64,000 nucleotides of DNA from Propionibacteriaceae bacterium AM104-82 (GTDB taxonomy: Bacteria > Actinomycetota > Actinomycetes > Propionibacteriales > Propionibacteriaceae), in the NCBI GenBank assembly GCA_027658995.1, contig JAQDQK010000002.1, positions 267,692 through 331,691 on the forward strand, read 5' to 3'. Below the pieces are notes generated by a model. That model saw only the letters and a program-made list of their open reading frames with translations. It ran no database searches and was not told the origin of the DNA. Positions 1 through 8,368 of this stretch are shown one piece after another (positions within the stretch are counted from its first letter, which is position 1; the number at the start of each line of letters is the position of its first letter). Both the position numbers and the translations under genes were made by a program.

Positions 1-1968
1 GTGCGTGAAGCGGCGACGGCGCTTGACCTCGTCCAGGACGTTGGGCCACACGCGCCGCAGTTCCGCGGCGGTGAGCTGGCCAGACGGCGCGGCCGCAGGG
101 GCGGGGCGTGACGGTTCGGGCTTCGGCTCTGCCGGGGCCTGGCCGGGGGCGGTGCCCGCCGGTCGCTGCTGCGGGGCCTGGCCCGCTGGGCGCTGCTGGG
201 GTGCCTCCCCGGCGGGACGCTGCTGCTGCGCGGCCTCGCCTGCCGGACGCTGCTGCGGGGCCCGGCTCGCCGGGCGCTGCTGGGGCGCCGGCTGCTCGGG
301 TGCGGGCTGCTGCGGGGCCGCGCCTGCGGGGCGCTGCCTCGGCGCGGCCTCCTCGGCACGTGGGGCTGGCGCCTCGGCCGCCTGTTCCGCGGGACGGCGC
401 GAGGGCGCCGGGTCTGCCTGGGCGCTCGGCTCTGCCTGGCGGGGCCGGGCCGGGCGCTCGGGGACGTCTGCCCACTGCTCGACGGGCGCGGGGGTCCCGT
501 CGCCCATCATGCCGACGCGCCGTTCGAGGCGGTCCATCCGGGCGTGCAGGCCGCGCTCGTTGGTGTCGGCGCCCGGAAGAAGCACGCGGGAGCACATCAG
601 CTCGAGGTGCAGGCGGGGCGCGGTGGTGCCGCGCATCTCCGTCAGGCCGGTGGCGATCACCTCTGCCGCGCGGGTCAGTTCGCCCGACCCCATCCCGGCC
701 ACCTGGGTCTGAAGGCGCTGGGCCTGGTCTGCGGCGACGTCGAGGATGCCGTTGGTGGCGGCCTCGGGCACCGCTGCGAGGATCACCAGGTCGCGGAGCC
801 TGCGCAGCAGGTCTTCTGCGAACCGGCGCGGGTCCTGGCCGACCTCGATCACCTTGTCGATCGTGCGGAACACGCCTGCCGCGTCGCCCGCGGCGAAGGC
901 GTCCATGATCTCGTCGAGCAGCGCGTCGGGCGTGTAGCCGAGCAGCGCTGCGGCCTGCGTGTAGCTGACGCCCTCCTCGCCCGCGCCGCCGAGCAACTGG
1001 TCGAGCACGGAGAGCGAGTCGCGCACCGACCCGGCGCCCGCCCTCACGACAAGCGGGATCGACGCGTGGTCGACGGCGACGCCCTCGGTCTCGCAGATCT
1101 GGGTCAGGTAGTCCCCGAGCACCTTCGGCGGGACGAGCCGGAAGGGGTAGTGGTGCGTGCGGGAGCGGATGGTGCCGATCACCTTCTCGGGCTCGGTGGT
1201 GGCGAAGATGAACTTGGTGTGCGGCGGGGGCTCCTCCACCAGCTTCAACAGGGCGTTGAAGCCCTGCGGGGTCACCATGTGGGCCTCGTCGATGATGTAG
1301 ATCTTGTAGCGGCTCGCGACCGGGGCGAAGTAGGCCCGCTCGCGCAGGTCGCGGGCGTCGTCGACGCCGCCGTGCGAGGCCGCGTCGATCTCGATGACGT
1401 CGATCGAGCCGGGGCCGCCGCGGGCCAGGTCGACGCAGGACTGGCACTGTCCGCACGGCGTGGCCGTCGGGCCCTGCTCGCAGTTGAGGCAGCGCGCCAG
1501 GATGCGGGCCGAGGTGGTCTTGCCGCAGCCGCGCGGGCCGGAGAACAGGTAGGCGTGGTTGACGCGGTTGTTGGTCAGCGCCCGCTGCAGCGGGACGGTG
1601 ACGTGCTCCTGCCCGATGACATCGGCGAACGTGTCGGGCCGGTAGCGCCGGTACAGCGCCAGCGGGGCGTCGGGCGTCGCGCGCGGGGCGGCCACGGTCG
1701 CGGGGGCTGCGACGCTCTCCGCTGCTGCGGGCTCGGGGCCGGCCACGGCGACGAGGGCCGGTTCCTGCACGTCCAACGGCGCCGCCTCGACGGGCTCAGG
1801 CTCGTCGTCGGAGAACAGGCCGGGGCCGCTCTGTTCGTCAGGTTCGGGTTCGGGCGCCGGATCGTCGAAGAGGCCGGGACCCTCCATCGGTTCGAAACCG
1901 GGAAGGTCGGCCGCTCCATAGCCCTCATCGATGGGGCCGTACTCGTCCTCGTCGTACTCGTCGTCCAC
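1..1968 (-). CDS. dnaX: DNA polymerase III subunit gamma/tau (partial, 3' end outside window)
   Basis: This is the clamp-loader ATPase of the replicative polymerase. From a GTG start, 656 codons are open to the window edge without a stop, so the C-terminus is missing. The conserved AAA+ core begins near residue 103 (LALYRRYRPDTFADVIGQE), with a Walker A GPRGCGKTT near residue 145, a zinc-binding cysteine cluster (CLNC, then CGQCQSC) and Walker B IIDEAH. Two things are odd. An acidic leader of about 100 residues precedes the core and carries two GPGLF(D/S)D motifs. The linker coded at about 120-360 is built from repeats of APQQRPAG. An AGGG lies 8 nt before the GTG. The SRP RNA gene lies just upstream on the same strand, a common actinobacterial arrangement. 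The start could be further in, since the leader is not conserved in the family as far as I recall. Confidence 0.93.
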   Translation of the reverse strand, partial: MDDEYDEDEYGPIDEGYGAADLPGFEPMEGPGLFDDPAPEPEPDEQSGPGLFSDDEPEPVEAAPLDVQEPALVAVAGPEPAAAESVAAPATVAAPRATPDAPLALYRRYRPDTFADVIGQEHVTVPLQRALTNNRVNHAYLFSGPRGCGKTTSARILARCLNCEQGPTATPCGQCQSCVDLARGGPGSIDVIEIDAASHGGVDDARDLRERAYFAPVASRYKIYIIDEAHMVTPQGFNALLKLVEEPPPHTKFIFATTEPEKVIGTIRSRTHHYPFRLVPPKVLGDYLTQICETEGVAVDHASIPLVVRAGAGSVRDSLSVLDQLLGGAGEEGVSYTQAAALLGYTPDALLDEIMDAFAAGDAAGVFRTIDKVIEVGQDPRRFAEDLLRRLRDLVILAAVPEAATNGILDVAADQAQRLQTQVAGMGSGELTRAAEVIATGLTEMRGTTAPRLHLELMCSRVLLPGADTNERGLHARMDRLERRVGMMGDGTPAPVEQWADVPERPARPRQAEPSAQADPAPSRRPAEQAAEAPAPRAEEAAPRQRPAGAAPQQPAPEQPAPQQRPASRAPQQRPAGEAAQQQRPAGEAPQQRPAGQAPQQRPAGTAPGQAPAEPKPEPSRPAPAAAPSGQLTAAELRRVWPNVLDEVKRRRRFTH

Positions 1969-2011
1969 GCGTTTCACCCTAATTCAGCTCGCCGACACTT
2001 CGCGAGGAAAG

Positions 2012-2106
2012 AAAAAGGGCCCCTCGCGCACCCGGAAGAGCTCACTTACCCTTGCTGCCTTCCGACCCTGGGGGAGTTGGGCGAGATACCGCCGCGCGAG
2101 GAACCT
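2012..2106 (-). ncRNA. ffs: Small signal recognition particle RNA (4.5S-type)
   Basis: On the minus strand the apical core GGTCGGAAGGCAGCAAGGG matches the conserved GGAAG...AGCA loop structure bound by Ffh. The ends pair as CCTCGCGC (2101-2094) with GCGCGAGG (2029-2022). A T-rich run on the minus strand (2017-2005) follows the closing stem and would serve as a terminator. A TAGAGT -10 box lies at 2118-2113, which places the 5' end near 2106. The exact ends are estimates. Confidence 0.9.
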
Positions 2107-2162
2107 GGACACACTCTAGCCCATCGCCCAAGGCCCGCGTCCACCTCAGAAGGCCCGGGCAG

Positions 2163-2168
2163 TAGTGT
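2163..2168 (+). promoter_or_regulatory. Leaderless -10 box of the asparaginase gene
   Basis: TAGTGT lies 7 nt upstream of the ATG at 2176 and there is no Shine-Dalgarno sequence. This is the spacing expected if transcription starts at or next to the start codon. Confidence 0.5.
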
Positions 2169-2175
2169 CGGGCGC

Positions 2176-3150
2176 ATGGTCAACGTCTTGGAACCCGTGC
2201 TCGCAGAGGTCTGGCGCGGGGAGTATCTGGAGTCCCAGCACCGCGGTTCGCTCGTAGTGCTCGGCGCGGACGGTACCGTCCGGCTGAGCGTCGGGGACGT
2301 GACCTCCGCGACGCTGCCGCGCTCGGCCGTGAAGCCGCTCCAGGCGATCGGGATGCTGCGCAACGGGCTCGACGTGACCGGCGCCGAACTGGCGCTGGTG
2401 GGCGCCTCCCACTCCGGGGAGGCCTTCCACCGCGACGCCGCGACGGCGATCCTGGCGGGCTGCGGGCTCACCGTCGACGACCTCCAGAACACCGCGGGCC
2501 TGCCGGGAGACGAGGCCGCGCTGCTGGAGTGGGCGCGGGAGGGCCACGGCAAGGAACCGCTCGCCCACAACTGCTCGGGCAAGCACGCGGGGATGCTGCG
2601 CACCTGCGTGCGGGCCGGGTGGCCCACCAGCGACTACCTCTCCCCCACCCATCCGCTGCAGGTCGCGGCGCGGGCCGCGCTCGCCGAGTTCACCGGGGAA
2701 CCGGTCGGCGACCCGGTGGCCGACGGGTGCGGCGCCCCCGCGTTCGCGACCACGCTGACGGGCCTCGCCCGCGCGTTCGGGCGGCTCGCGTCGGCCCCCG
2801 ACGGCGAGGCCAGGCAGATCGCAGACGCCTTCCGCGCCTTCCCCGAGTACGTCTCCGGCACGTCGCGCGACGAGGTGGTCTTCCACCGCGAGGTCCCCGG
2901 CCTGGTGTGCAAACTCGGCGCCGAGGGCGCGTTCGCGGTGGGCCTGGCCGACGGCACCGGGATCGCCGTCAAGATCGCCGACGGCAACCACCGCGGCAAC
3001 ATCCCGGTGCTCGTCGCGGTGCTCGACGCGCTCGGCCTCGGCACGGACCGACTGCGGGATCTCGACCCCTATCCGGTGCTCGGCCACGGCGTGCCCGTGG
3101 GTCGCGTCCGCCTGGCCGACGCCATCGCCCCGGTGATCGCCGCGCTCTGA
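2176..3150 (+). CDS. Asparaginase (AnsA-II / PF06089 family)
   Basis: The 324-residue product has the hallmarks of the asparaginase II family found in actinobacteria and rhizobia. These are an N-terminal HRGSLVVLGADG segment, RSAVKPLQAIGML, ASHSGEAFH, and HNCSGKHAGML near residues 135-145. It should hydrolyse L-asparagine to aspartate and ammonia in the cytoplasm, since no signal peptide is visible. The ATG at 2176 fits both the family N-terminus and the leaderless -10 box. A much longer in-frame extension upstream runs antisense through dnaX and was rejected. The tRNA-Ser follows on the same strand. Confidence 0.9.
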   Translation: MVNVLEPVLAEVWRGEYLESQHRGSLVVLGADGTVRLSVGDVTSATLPRSAVKPLQAIGMLRNGLDVTGAELALVGASHSGEAFHRDAATAILAGCGLTVDDLQNTAGLPGDEAALLEWAREGHGKEPLAHNCSGKHAGMLRTCVRAGWPTSDYLSPTHPLQVAARAALAEFTGEPVGDPVADGCGAPAFATTLTGLARAFGRLASAPDGEARQIADAFRAFPEYVSGTSRDEVVFHREVPGLVCKLGAEGAFAVGLADGTGIAVKIADGNHRGNIPVLVAVLDALGLGTDRLRDLDPYPVLGHGVPVGRVRLADAIAPVIAAL

Positions 3151-3210
3151 AAATCGCCGAAAGCGACCCAGATTTGGGGCCAGGTTCACGCCTCCGGTAA
3201 GGTTCCCGAC

Positions 3211-3298
3211 GGAGGATTCGCCTAGAGGCCTATGGCGCTCGCTTGGAAAGCGGGTTGGGTTCACGCCCTCACGAGTTCGAATCTCGTATCCTCCGCCA
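3211..3298 (+). tRNA. tRNA-Ser (anticodon GGA)
   Basis: The acceptor arms GGAGGAT (3211-3217) and ATCCTCC (3288-3294) pair, followed by discriminator G and encoded CCA (3296-3298). The anticodon stem CTCGC/GCGGG closes a TTGGAAA loop with GGA at 3245-3247, reading TCC/TCT serine codons. The long variable arm is typical of class II tRNA-Ser, and the T loop GTTCGAATC is present. Confidence 0.97.
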
Positions 3299-3374
3299 CC
3301 AGATGGCCGTCCCGACGGGCGGCCATTCGGCGTTTCCGGGGGCGTTCGCCGTCGGGCGCGACCTGCGGCGCACC

Positions 3375-3380
3375 TAACAT
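3375..3380 (+). promoter_or_regulatory. Leaderless -10 box (TAACAT)
   Basis: TAACAT ends 6 nt before the ATG at 3387, and no ribosome binding site is present. This is consistent with a leaderless transcript. Confidence 0.5.
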
Positions 3381-3386
3381 GTCCCA

Positions 3387-3737
3387 ATGAGCGAACTGGC
3401 CGCCACCCCCGGCGTCATCCCCTATGTGGACTACCACGACGGCCCGCGCCGCCTCGTGACGATCACCTGCGAACAGGGCGGCCTGGTCGTGGGTAACTCA
3501 CGACCGGTGATCAGCATCGACGGGCGGGCCTTCCAGGCGATGTACGGCCCCGTCACGTTCGAGGTGCCCGCCGACCGGAACGTGCACATCGGCATCCACG
3601 TCGCGGGGCTGCAGAGCCAGACCGGCCTCGCCTCGACGCTGCTCGAGCCGGGCGGCAACGACGAGTCCTACATGCACAGGGTGCGGTCCATGTCGGTGCT
3701 CGGCGAGCTGACCCGGATCCCCCCGTTCGCCTACTGA
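3387..3737 (+). CDS. Hypothetical protein, 116 aa
   Basis: I do not recognise the family. The product has no signal peptide or membrane segment. It contains beta-rich stretches such as RRLVTITCEQGGLVVG and NVHIGIHVAG, so a small beta-sandwich fold is plausible. The ATG is supported by the TAACAT box 6 nt upstream. The last four codons with the stop (TTCGCCTACTGA, 3726-3737) are directly repeated at 3738-3749, a short tandem duplication that spans the stop codon. It lies tail to tail with the response regulator gene. Confidence 0.65.
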   Translation: MSELAATPGVIPYVDYHDGPRRLVTITCEQGGLVVGNSRPVISIDGRAFQAMYGPVTFEVPADRNVHIGIHVAGLQSQTGLASTLLEPGGNDESYMHRVRSMSVLGELTRIPPFAY

Positions 3738-3753
3738 TTCGCCTACTGACGGG

Positions 3754-4431
3754 TCACAGCGACGGGGCTCCCGAGTCGGCGAGGAACGCCAGGATCGCGC
3801 GCACCCTTCGGTTCTCCTCGCCCGGCGCGAGGCCGAGCTTCATGAAGATGTTCGACACGTGCTTGGCGACAGCGGCGCCCGACAGGAACAGCGTCTCCGC
3901 GATCTGGGCGTTCGACAGCCCCCGCGCCATCAACTCGAGCACCTCCAACTCGCGCTGGCTCAACTCCCCCAGCCCCGACCTGCTGCTGCGCATCATCGCC
4001 CGGGCGACCTCTGGGTCGATCACCACCCCTCCGGCCAGCACCAACCGGAGCGAGGAGACGAACTCGGCGACGTCGGCGATCCGGTCCTTGAGCAGGTAGC
4101 CGGTGCCGCCGTCGGCGGGAAGCGCGAACAGTTCCTGCGCGTACATCGGGGCGACGTACTGGCTGAGCACCAGCACCGCGACGCCGGCATGCCTGCCCTT
4201 GATGGTCAGGGCCGCGCGTAGGCCGTCGTTGCTCATCCCCGGCGGCATCCGCACGTCGGTGATGACGGCGTCCGGGAGCGCCCCCTCGGCCTCGAGCGAC
4301 GCGAGCCGGTCGAGCAGCGCGTCGGCCCTCGCCTCCTGCGCGACCACCTCGAAGCCCTGCCGCTCCAGCAGCCCGACGAGGCCCTCGCGCAGCAGCGTGG
4401 AGTCGTCGGCGACGACGAGCCTGGCCGTCAC
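3754..4431 (-). CDS. Two-component response regulator, NarL/LuxR family
   Basis: The 225-residue protein has a receiver domain (acidic pair D9-D10, phospho-acceptor D59 in ITDVRMPPG). It also has a C-terminal LuxR-type helix-turn-helix (LSQRELEVLELMARGLSNAQIAETL, about residues 155-205). It starts inside the end of the kinase gene (4-bp ATGA overlap), so the two are translationally coupled. The target is probably the palindrome at 5167-5184 between the kinase and the divergent ABC exporter; that link is inference from position. Confidence 0.92.
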   Translation of the reverse strand: MTARLVVADDSTLLREGLVGLLERQGFEVVAQEARADALLDRLASLEAEGALPDAVITDVRMPPGMSNDGLRAALTIKGRHAGVAVLVLSQYVAPMYAQELFALPADGGTGYLLKDRIADVAEFVSSLRLVLAGGVVIDPEVARAMMRSSRSGLGELSQRELEVLELMARGLSNAQIAETLFLSGAAVAKHVSNIFMKLGLAPGEENRRVRAILAFLADSGAPSL

Positions 4432-5141
4432 AGCGCCACCCCTGGCTCGCCGCGGAACAGCAGCAGCGGGATCGTCGCGGCGACCTGGGTCGGGCCGCCG
4501 TCCGGGCTGGAGATCGTCATCCGGCCGCCGAAGGCAGCAAGCCGCTCCCGAAGTCCCGAGAGCCCATGTCCTGGCACGATCCGGGCTCCCCCCGGGCCGG
4601 TGTCGACGACGGAGACGCGCAGGTCGTCGTCGGCGGCGAGCAGCACGGTGACCGACGCGCCGGGCGCGTGCTTGACGGCGTTGGCGATGGCCTCGGTCGC
4701 GAAGAAGTAACTGGCGGCCAGCACGCCCTCCGGCAGTTCTGGCAGCGGGTTCGGCGCGACGATGCGCACCTGCGCCCCGGACGACGCTGCCACGTCGTCG
4801 AGCGCCGCGGCCAGCCCCCGCTCGGTCAGGATCGTGGGGTGGATGCCGCGCACGGTCTCACGCAGCGACTCGAGGCCAGCCGCGAGCGACGCGCGCGCCT
4901 CGGCGAGCAGTTCGCGCAGCACCGGGTCGTCCTGGATCGCGGGGGCGAGCTGCACCTCCCCGAGTTTCATGGCCGCGGCGACCAGGTACTGCTGCGTCCC
5001 GTCGTGCAGGTCGCGCTCGATGCGCCGCCGCTCGACCTCGTACGCGTCGACGATGATGCGCCTGGAGCGGGCGAGTTCCTCGACCTCCCGGGCGCGCTGC
5101 TCGCCCATCGGGTCGGCTGATCGTCGTCTCCTGAACACCAC
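4428..5141 (-). CDS. Sensor histidine kinase, HisKA_3 type, without membrane segments
   Basis: The 237-residue product carries the HisKA_3 dimerisation and phospho-acceptor motif ERRRIERDLHDGTQQ with H46. A C-terminal HATPase_c domain follows (AIANAVKHA N box, VVDTGPGG and GHGLSGLRERL G boxes). No transmembrane or sensory domain precedes the kinase, so it must sense an intracellular or partner-delivered signal. Its GTG start lies 6 nt after a TAGTTT -10 box (5153-5148 on the minus strand), suggesting a leaderless mRNA. It is coupled to the downstream regulator gene. Confidence 0.9.
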   Translation of the reverse strand: MVFRRRRSADPMGEQRAREVEELARSRRIIVDAYEVERRRIERDLHDGTQQYLVAAAMKLGEVQLAPAIQDDPVLRELLAEARASLAAGLESLRETVRGIHPTILTERGLAAALDDVAASSGAQVRIVAPNPLPELPEGVLAASYFFATEAIANAVKHAPGASVTVLLAADDDLRVSVVDTGPGGARIVPGHGLSGLRERLAAFGGRMTISSPDGGPTQVAATIPLLLFRGEPGVAL

Positions 5142-5166
5142 GCCTCGAAACTACCGGGCGGGTGAG

Positions 5167-5184
5167 GGTAGTGCCAGCACTACC
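5167..5184. promoter_or_regulatory. Perfect inverted repeat, candidate response-regulator operator
   Basis: GGTAGTG (5167-5173), 4-nt centre CCAG, and CACTACC (5178-5184) form an exact 7-bp dyad in the divergent promoter region. Relative to the predicted leaderless start of the kinase at 5141 it covers about -26 to -43. It also sits just upstream of a TACCAT box facing the ABC genes, so it could control both directions. Confidence 0.6.
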
Positions 5185-5246
5185 TGGATACCATCGCCTG
5201 CACTGTGGCCGCGTCGACCGCAGCGTTGTCCAATGGAGGCATGAAC

Positions 5247-5978
5247 ATGACACCGCTCTCCCCGACGAGCCCCTCGGCGTCGTCGACGCCGCTGCTTGCC
5301 ACCTCCGACATCACCTTGCACTTCGGCCAGGTGCGGGCGCTTGCGGGCGTCAGCGTCGGGATCGCCGCGGGCGAGACGGTCGCCATCATGGGCCCCTCCG
5401 GCTCGGGCAAGTCGACGCTGCTGCACTGCCTCTCCGGCGTGCTCGTCCCCGACGGGGGCAGCGTCACCTTCGACGGCGAGGACCTGACCCGGCTGAGCGA
5501 CAAGGCCCGCTCACAACTACGGCTGCGGCGCTTCGGGTTCGTGTTCCAGGACAACCAGTTGATCCCGGAACTCGTGGCGCGCGAGAACGTGGCGCTTCCG
5601 CTGCTGCTGACCGGCACCGGACGCGGGAAGGCCCTGAAGGAGGCCGACTCGATGCTGGAGCGGATCGGCATCGCGGAACTGCGCGACCGTCGTCCGGGCG
5701 ACATGTCGGGAGGTCAGGCGCAGCGGGTCGCGATCGCGCGGGCGCTGGTCGGCCGGCCCTCGATCGTGTTCGCCGACGAGCCGAGCGGTGCCCTCGACCA
5801 GGCAACCGGCCACGAGGTGATGCAACTCCTGACGACCACCGTCGCGATGGCCGGGGCGAGCCTCGTCCTGGTGACCCACGACCCGAACGTCGCGCGGTGG
5901 TGCGGACGGCTGATCGAGATCCGCGACGGCCTCGTGCACGCCGACCGCGTCCTCGCGGCTCAGGGCGGCCTCCAGTGA
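5247..5978 (+). CDS. ABC transporter ATP-binding protein (MacB/LolD type)
   Basis: The ATPase has Walker A GPSGSGKST (K55), the Q-loop in FGFVFQDNQLI, signature MSGGQAQRVAIARAL, Walker B IVFADEPSGALD and the H-loop VLVTHD. The architecture and the FtsX-like partner match exporters or mechanotransmission ABC systems of the MacB/LolD group. ATG 5247 was chosen because GGAGG at 5235-5239 is correctly spaced (7 nt) for it and too close to the ATG at 5241. The permease start overlaps the stop by 4 bp. It is probably activated by the divergent two-component system, as in antimicrobial or envelope-stress resistance modules (inference). Confidence 0.92.
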   Translation: MTPLSPTSPSASSTPLLATSDITLHFGQVRALAGVSVGIAAGETVAIMGPSGSGKSTLLHCLSGVLVPDGGSVTFDGEDLTRLSDKARSQLRLRRFGFVFQDNQLIPELVARENVALPLLLTGTGRGKALKEADSMLERIGIAELRDRRPGDMSGGQAQRVAIARALVGRPSIVFADEPSGALDQATGHEVMQLLTTTVAMAGASLVLVTHDPNVARWCGRLIEIRDGLVHADRVLAAQGGLQ

Positions 5979-7399
5979 GCGCCGGCGCGACCGGCCTGAC
6001 GTCGCTGAGCCTCCAACTGACCCGGGCCCGCTTCGTGACGAGGCAGGGCGAGTCGCTGCTGTACCTCGCCTCGATCCTCGCCTACGCCGTCTGCTCGGCG
6101 CTTGCCCTGACGGTGGCGGGCGGCACCTGGATGTTCTGGAACCGCTACAGGCAGCCGACGGGGCTCCTCGCAGACGTGCTGGCGGCCGACCCGACCTTCA
6201 CCAACATCCTGATGTTCTACGTGATGCTCGCGATCATCGCCTGCGCGCTGCTCGTCCCTTCGCTCTTCGGCCTGGCCTCCTCTGCGGCCGTGCTCGGGGC
6301 GCGTGGCCGCGAGCGTCGACTGTCCGCACTTCGCCTGCTCGGCGTCTCGGCAGGCGACGTCACCCGGATGTCGCTGATCGACACCGCGATCCAGGCGGGC
6401 ATCGGCTGCGTTCTCGGCACTATCGCGTACTTCGCGACGGTGCCGTTGTGGTCGAACATGACGATGCAGTCGGTGCCGATCGGCGTGCAGGAGATGACGC
6501 TGCCGTGGTGGCTGCTGCTTTCGGTGCTCGCGGCGACGCTGCTGATCGGCCTCGGCGCCAGTTGGTGGGGGCTGCGTCAGGTGCGGATCTCGCCGCTCGG
6601 CGTCGCGCGTCGCGCCAACCGGCCCGCGCTGCGCGCCTGGCGCGTGGTGGTGTTCGTCGGCGTGGTGATCGCCGCCGTGATCGGCACCCAACTGCTGCAA
6701 CTCGGAGGTCAGATCATCTTCTGGATCATCCTCGGCGCGATCCTGCTGACGGTGGTCTGGGGCCTGAACCTGGTCGCGCCGTGGTTCCTGCAGTTGATCA
6801 GCAAACTGCTTGCCAAGTCGCCGTCGCCGTCGATGATCTGGGCCGCGCGCCGGATCGAGTCGAACCCGAAGGCGACGTGGCAGACGGGCTCCGGCATCGC
6901 GCTGCTCTCCTTCATCGGCGGCTACATCTCGATGATGCCGCTCAACTTCGCGCAACCCGGCGACGCCGAGGTCGTGACGACGTTCGTGCAGGGCGCCGCG
7001 TGGGACTTCACGAAGGGCGCGCTCATCACGCTCGCCGTCGGGCTGGTCCTGACCGCGACGTCCGTCCTGATCACGCAGGCCTCCGCGGTGCTGGAGCGTG
7101 CCGAACAGGCCCGCGCCCTGGACAAGATGGGGTCGCCGCGTGCCTTCCTGACCCGGGTCACCTGGCTGGAGACGCTCGGCCCGTTGGCGCTGGCCATGGT
7201 GCTGGGCGCCGGATTGGGCATCGCGATGGCCACGCCGATGGCCGAGTTCGCGGACTCGGTCGGCGCCGAGGGGTCGACGGGCCCGCTGATCCTCGGCTCG
7301 GTCCTGGTGGCGGGGCTTGCGCTCGTGATCGCGGCCCTGCTCGCGACGCGGCCGCTGCAGCGCCAGGTGCTGGCCGTGCACGAGCGTCGCAACGACTGA
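5975..7399 (+). CDS. FtsX-like ABC transporter permease
   Basis: The 474-residue membrane protein starts with a GTG overlapping the ATPase stop (GTGA). Hydrophobic segments occur near residues 30-50 and 75-100, with a cluster around 145-225 and another in the last third. A GARGRERRLSALRLLGVSAGDV motif typical of the first FtsX domain and an ERAEQARALDKMGSPRAFL motif in the second indicate two FtsX-type half domains. It should form the membrane part of the exporter with the preceding ATPase. The substrate cannot be told from sequence. Confidence 0.88.
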   Translation: MSAGATGLTSLSLQLTRARFVTRQGESLLYLASILAYAVCSALALTVAGGTWMFWNRYRQPTGLLADVLAADPTFTNILMFYVMLAIIACALLVPSLFGLASSAAVLGARGRERRLSALRLLGVSAGDVTRMSLIDTAIQAGIGCVLGTIAYFATVPLWSNMTMQSVPIGVQEMTLPWWLLLSVLAATLLIGLGASWWGLRQVRISPLGVARRANRPALRAWRVVVFVGVVIAAVIGTQLLQLGGQIIFWIILGAILLTVVWGLNLVAPWFLQLISKLLAKSPSPSMIWAARRIESNPKATWQTGSGIALLSFIGGYISMMPLNFAQPGDAEVVTTFVQGAAWDFTKGALITLAVGLVLTATSVLITQASAVLERAEQARALDKMGSPRAFLTRVTWLETLGPLALAMVLGAGLGIAMATPMAEFADSVGAEGSTGPLILGSVLVAGLALVIAALLATRPLQRQVLAVHERRND

Positions 7400-7473
7400 G
7401 CGTCCAGGGCGCCGTCGACCTCGGCGGCGCCCTCGTGACGTGACACGACGCGGCGGGACATCTTTTCGATCGG

Positions 7474-7487
7474 TTAGGCTTACCTAA
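7474..7487. promoter_or_regulatory. DtxR/IdeR-type iron box
   Basis: TTAGGCTTACCTAA is a dyad (TTAGG/CCTAA) that matches the core of the actinobacterial DtxR/IdeR operator. It lies 20 nt upstream of the siderophore-interacting protein start, where a bound repressor would block transcription when iron is plentiful. Confidence 0.8.
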
Positions 7488-7507
7488 ATCCATCAACAGG
7501 AGACCGC

Positions 7508-8368
7508 ATGCCCTCGCGACCCCGCCCACTTCGCACCGCCACCGTCACGGCGACCGAGCGGCTCTCGCCGCAACTGGTCCGCCTGAGCTTCGACTGCCCC
7601 GACCTCGTCGGCTCGGACCTGCCCTTCACCGACCACTACGTGAAGTTCCTGTTCCCGCCTGCGGGCGCCGACTACGCCTGGCCGTTCGATCCGGAGGCGA
7701 TCCGCGCCGCGACGCCGGAGCAGTCCCCCGTGACGCGCACCTACACGCTGCGCAGCCACGACGCGGAAACCGGCGCCATCGACGTCGACTTCGTGATCCA
7801 CGGCGACGAGGGACTTGCAGGGCCTTGGGCGGCCCGCGCGGTCCCGGGTGACGAACTCGGCTTCTTCGGCCCGGGCGGTGCCTGGGCTCCCGCGGAGGGT
7901 TACGACCACTTCGTGCTTGTGGGCGACGAGTCTGCGGCACCCGCCGTCGCGGCCGCCGTCGAGGCGCTGCCCGCCAGTGTCGGGGCGAGCGTCTTCCTCG
8001 AGATCGCCGACGACGCTGCGCGGTTCCCGTTCCCCGAGCGTGATGGCGTCGACGTGGTGTGGGTGGCGCGCGACGGCGCCCCGTACGGCTCGGCGCTGGC
8101 CGGGCGCGTCCGTGCGACCGAGGTGCCCACCGGTCGGGTCGGCTGGTTCGTGCACGGCGTCGCCGAGATGATCAAGGACCTGCGCCGCTACCTGTTCGTC
8201 GAGATGTCCCTCCCGAGGGCCGACGTGTCAATCTCGGGCTACTGGCGCTCCGGCATGACCGAGGACGGCTGGCAGTCCTCGAAGCACGACTTCGTCGCGG
8301 CGATGGACACCGAGGAGGTCGCGGCGGGCGCCGAACCCGCCCCCGTCAAGGAGCCACGCAAGGCGTGA
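7508..8368 (+). CDS. Siderophore-interacting protein (FAD-binding ferric-siderophore reductase)
   Basis: The 286-residue product resembles the ViuB/YqjH family, which uses FAD and NAD(P)H to reduce siderophore-bound Fe(III) in the cytoplasm. An N-terminal FAD-binding beta-barrel contains the flavin motif TRTYTLRSHD (about residues 77-86). The SIP domain follows, with HFVLVGDESAAPAVAAAVEALP around residue 140 and SGYWRSGMTEDGW near 245-257. AGGAG is well spaced before the ATG. The iron box at 7474-7487 explains regulation. The next gene overlaps by 4 bp. Confidence 0.93.
   Translation: MPSRPRPLRTATVTATERLSPQLVRLSFDCPDLVGSDLPFTDHYVKFLFPPAGADYAWPFDPEAIRAATPEQSPVTRTYTLRSHDAETGAIDVDFVIHGDEGLAGPWAARAVPGDELGFFGPGGAWAPAEGYDHFVLVGDESAAPAVAAAVEALPASVGASVFLEIADDAARFPFPERDGVDVVWVARDGAPYGSALAGRVRATEVPTGRVGWFVHGVAEMIKDLRRYLFVEMSLPRADVSISGYWRSGMTEDGWQSSKHDFVAAMDTEEVAAGAEPAPVKEPRKA

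Noticed and set aside
544-2175. Upstream extension of the asparaginase frame, antisense to dnaX
   Set aside because: It is the GC-driven shadow of dnaX, crosses the SRP RNA gene and lacks family similarity; the asparaginase start is at 2176.
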